From Gemmatimonadota bacterium (GTDB lineage Bacteria > Gemmatimonadota > Gemmatimonadetes > Gemmatimonadales > Gemmatimonadaceae), in NCBI GenBank assembly GCA_028287225.1, contig JAQBPZ010000052.1:1-6870 (forward strand): a DNA stretch of 6,870 bases. The letters are read 5' to 3'. The notes beneath the pieces were generated by a model that was given only the letters and a program-made list of their open reading frames with translations, was not told where the DNA came from and made no database searches. Below, one piece after another: positions 6,348 through 6,870 of this stretch (position 1 is the first letter of the stretch; each line of letters opens with the position of its first letter). The position numbers and the translations under genes are program-made.

Positions 6348-6870
6348 CTACAGCGAGGCCAGCTCCGCCCCGCACCGCTCGCAGTACCACTCCGTGGGGT
6401 AGTTCATCGCCCCGCAGTCCGCGCACTTCAGGGTCTTCGCATTCTCGGCGGACTTGTCCCTGAGGACGATGGGGTTGTTGCCGCTGATGTTCGCCGCCAT
6501 CGGCGTGCCCTGCCGGGTCGGCTTGTTGAGGATCGACGTGTCCGCGGTGGCGTCCAGGTTCTCGATCCCCGTCTCCCGAGGACGCGCGGTGTACGCCTCG
6601 CGGCGCACCGGCGCCGCTTCCGACCGCGCCGGCTCCTCCCTGATCGGTGCCGGAGACTCCCCCGGAGCGGCCGGCGTGTCCACGACGGAGTTCAGGAACG
6701 CCAGCTCGTCGAACGACGCCGTCCCGCGGCGCGCGTCCCCGGGCTTCGTGCCCGGTCCCTCCCCGGCGTCCATCTGCGCGGCCTCCGCCGAGATGACCGC
6801 GGGGGGAAGCTCGGCGGGCACGCCGGTGGCTGTCGTGTCCTGGGCGGCCGGCTTCGCGGGGGCGCTCGGC
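6348..6870 (-). CDS. Unrecognised protein with C-terminal zinc ribbon (partial, 5' end outside window)
   Basis: The last 173 residues are visible; the frame is open to the right edge, so the true start is not in the window. The visible N-terminal part is low-complexity and rich in Pro, Ala, Glu and Arg, probably disordered. It is interrupted by a short hydrophobic motif, SFDELAFLNSVVDTP, that looks like a peptide motif within the disorder. The final part is better ordered (LDATADTSILNKPTRQGTPMAANISGNNPIVLRDKSAENAKTLK). It ends in CADC, ten residues, then CERC, a CxxC-x10-CxxC zinc ribbon six residues from the C-terminus. This suggests a cytosolic scaffold or adaptor, since zinc ribbons of this type mediate protein or nucleic-acid contacts. 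I do not recognise the family and assign no function. The GTG at 6821 is an internal codon and not necessarily a start. Confidence 0.75.
   Translation of the reverse strand, partial: PSAPAKPAAQDTTATGVPAELPPAVISAEAAQMDAGEGPGTKPGDARRGTASFDELAFLNSVVDTPAAPGESPAPIREEPARSEAAPVRREAYTARPRETGIENLDATADTSILNKPTRQGTPMAANISGNNPIVLRDKSAENAKTLKCADCGAMNYPTEWYCERCGAELASL

Overview
The window is very GC-rich (roughly 70% by eye) and gene-dense. It looks like core chromosome from a high-GC Gram-negative-type bacterium. The protein sequences remind me of Gemmatimonadota, but that is an impression and no marker in the window proves it. Five of the eight genes appear to start with GTG or TTG. I saw no tRNA, CRISPR array, insertion sequence or phage gene.

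Layout, right to left, because nearly everything is on the minus strand. At the right edge (6348-6870, minus) lies the C-terminal end of an unrecognised protein with a zinc ribbon. It converges on rpsT (6021-6263, plus; ribosomal protein bS20), and a strong hairpin terminator (6291-6325) sits between them. rpsT has a good sigma-70-type promoter (5936-5964), a small leader hairpin and a Shine-Dalgarno sequence. Divergent from rpsT is a tightly packed four-gene block: an M50 (site-2-protease family) membrane metalloprotease, scpA, scpB and an RsuA/RluB-type rRNA pseudouridine synthase. Successive genes overlap by 4, 26 and 1 nt, so they are almost certainly one translationally coupled operon. 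ScpA and ScpB are the kleisin and accessory subunits of the SMC chromosome-condensation complex.

A 175-nt gap (2938-3112) follows. It holds an unusual array of degenerate heptanucleotides that folds into a long imperfect hairpin. Beyond it, a second minus-strand operon begins with a MoxR-family AAA+ ATPase, a DUF58 protein with a von Willebrand A-like fold, and a secreted/membrane-anchored BatD-like protein that runs off the left edge. This is the start of a Bat-type (MoxR/DUF58/vWA) locus. The ATPase is thought to act as a chaperone on vWA/MIDAS partners at the membrane, and BatA/BatB-type vWA genes would be expected just beyond position 1.

The genes all belong to known families, and I do not see an undescribed multi-gene system. 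The parts most worth a second look are non-coding: the heptamer array at 3012-3108, two perfect tandem hairpins at 1834-1871 that may mean the DUF58 start is misplaced, a spaced direct repeat upstream of the MoxR gene, and the start of the M50 protease gene, which has no ATG before its active site.
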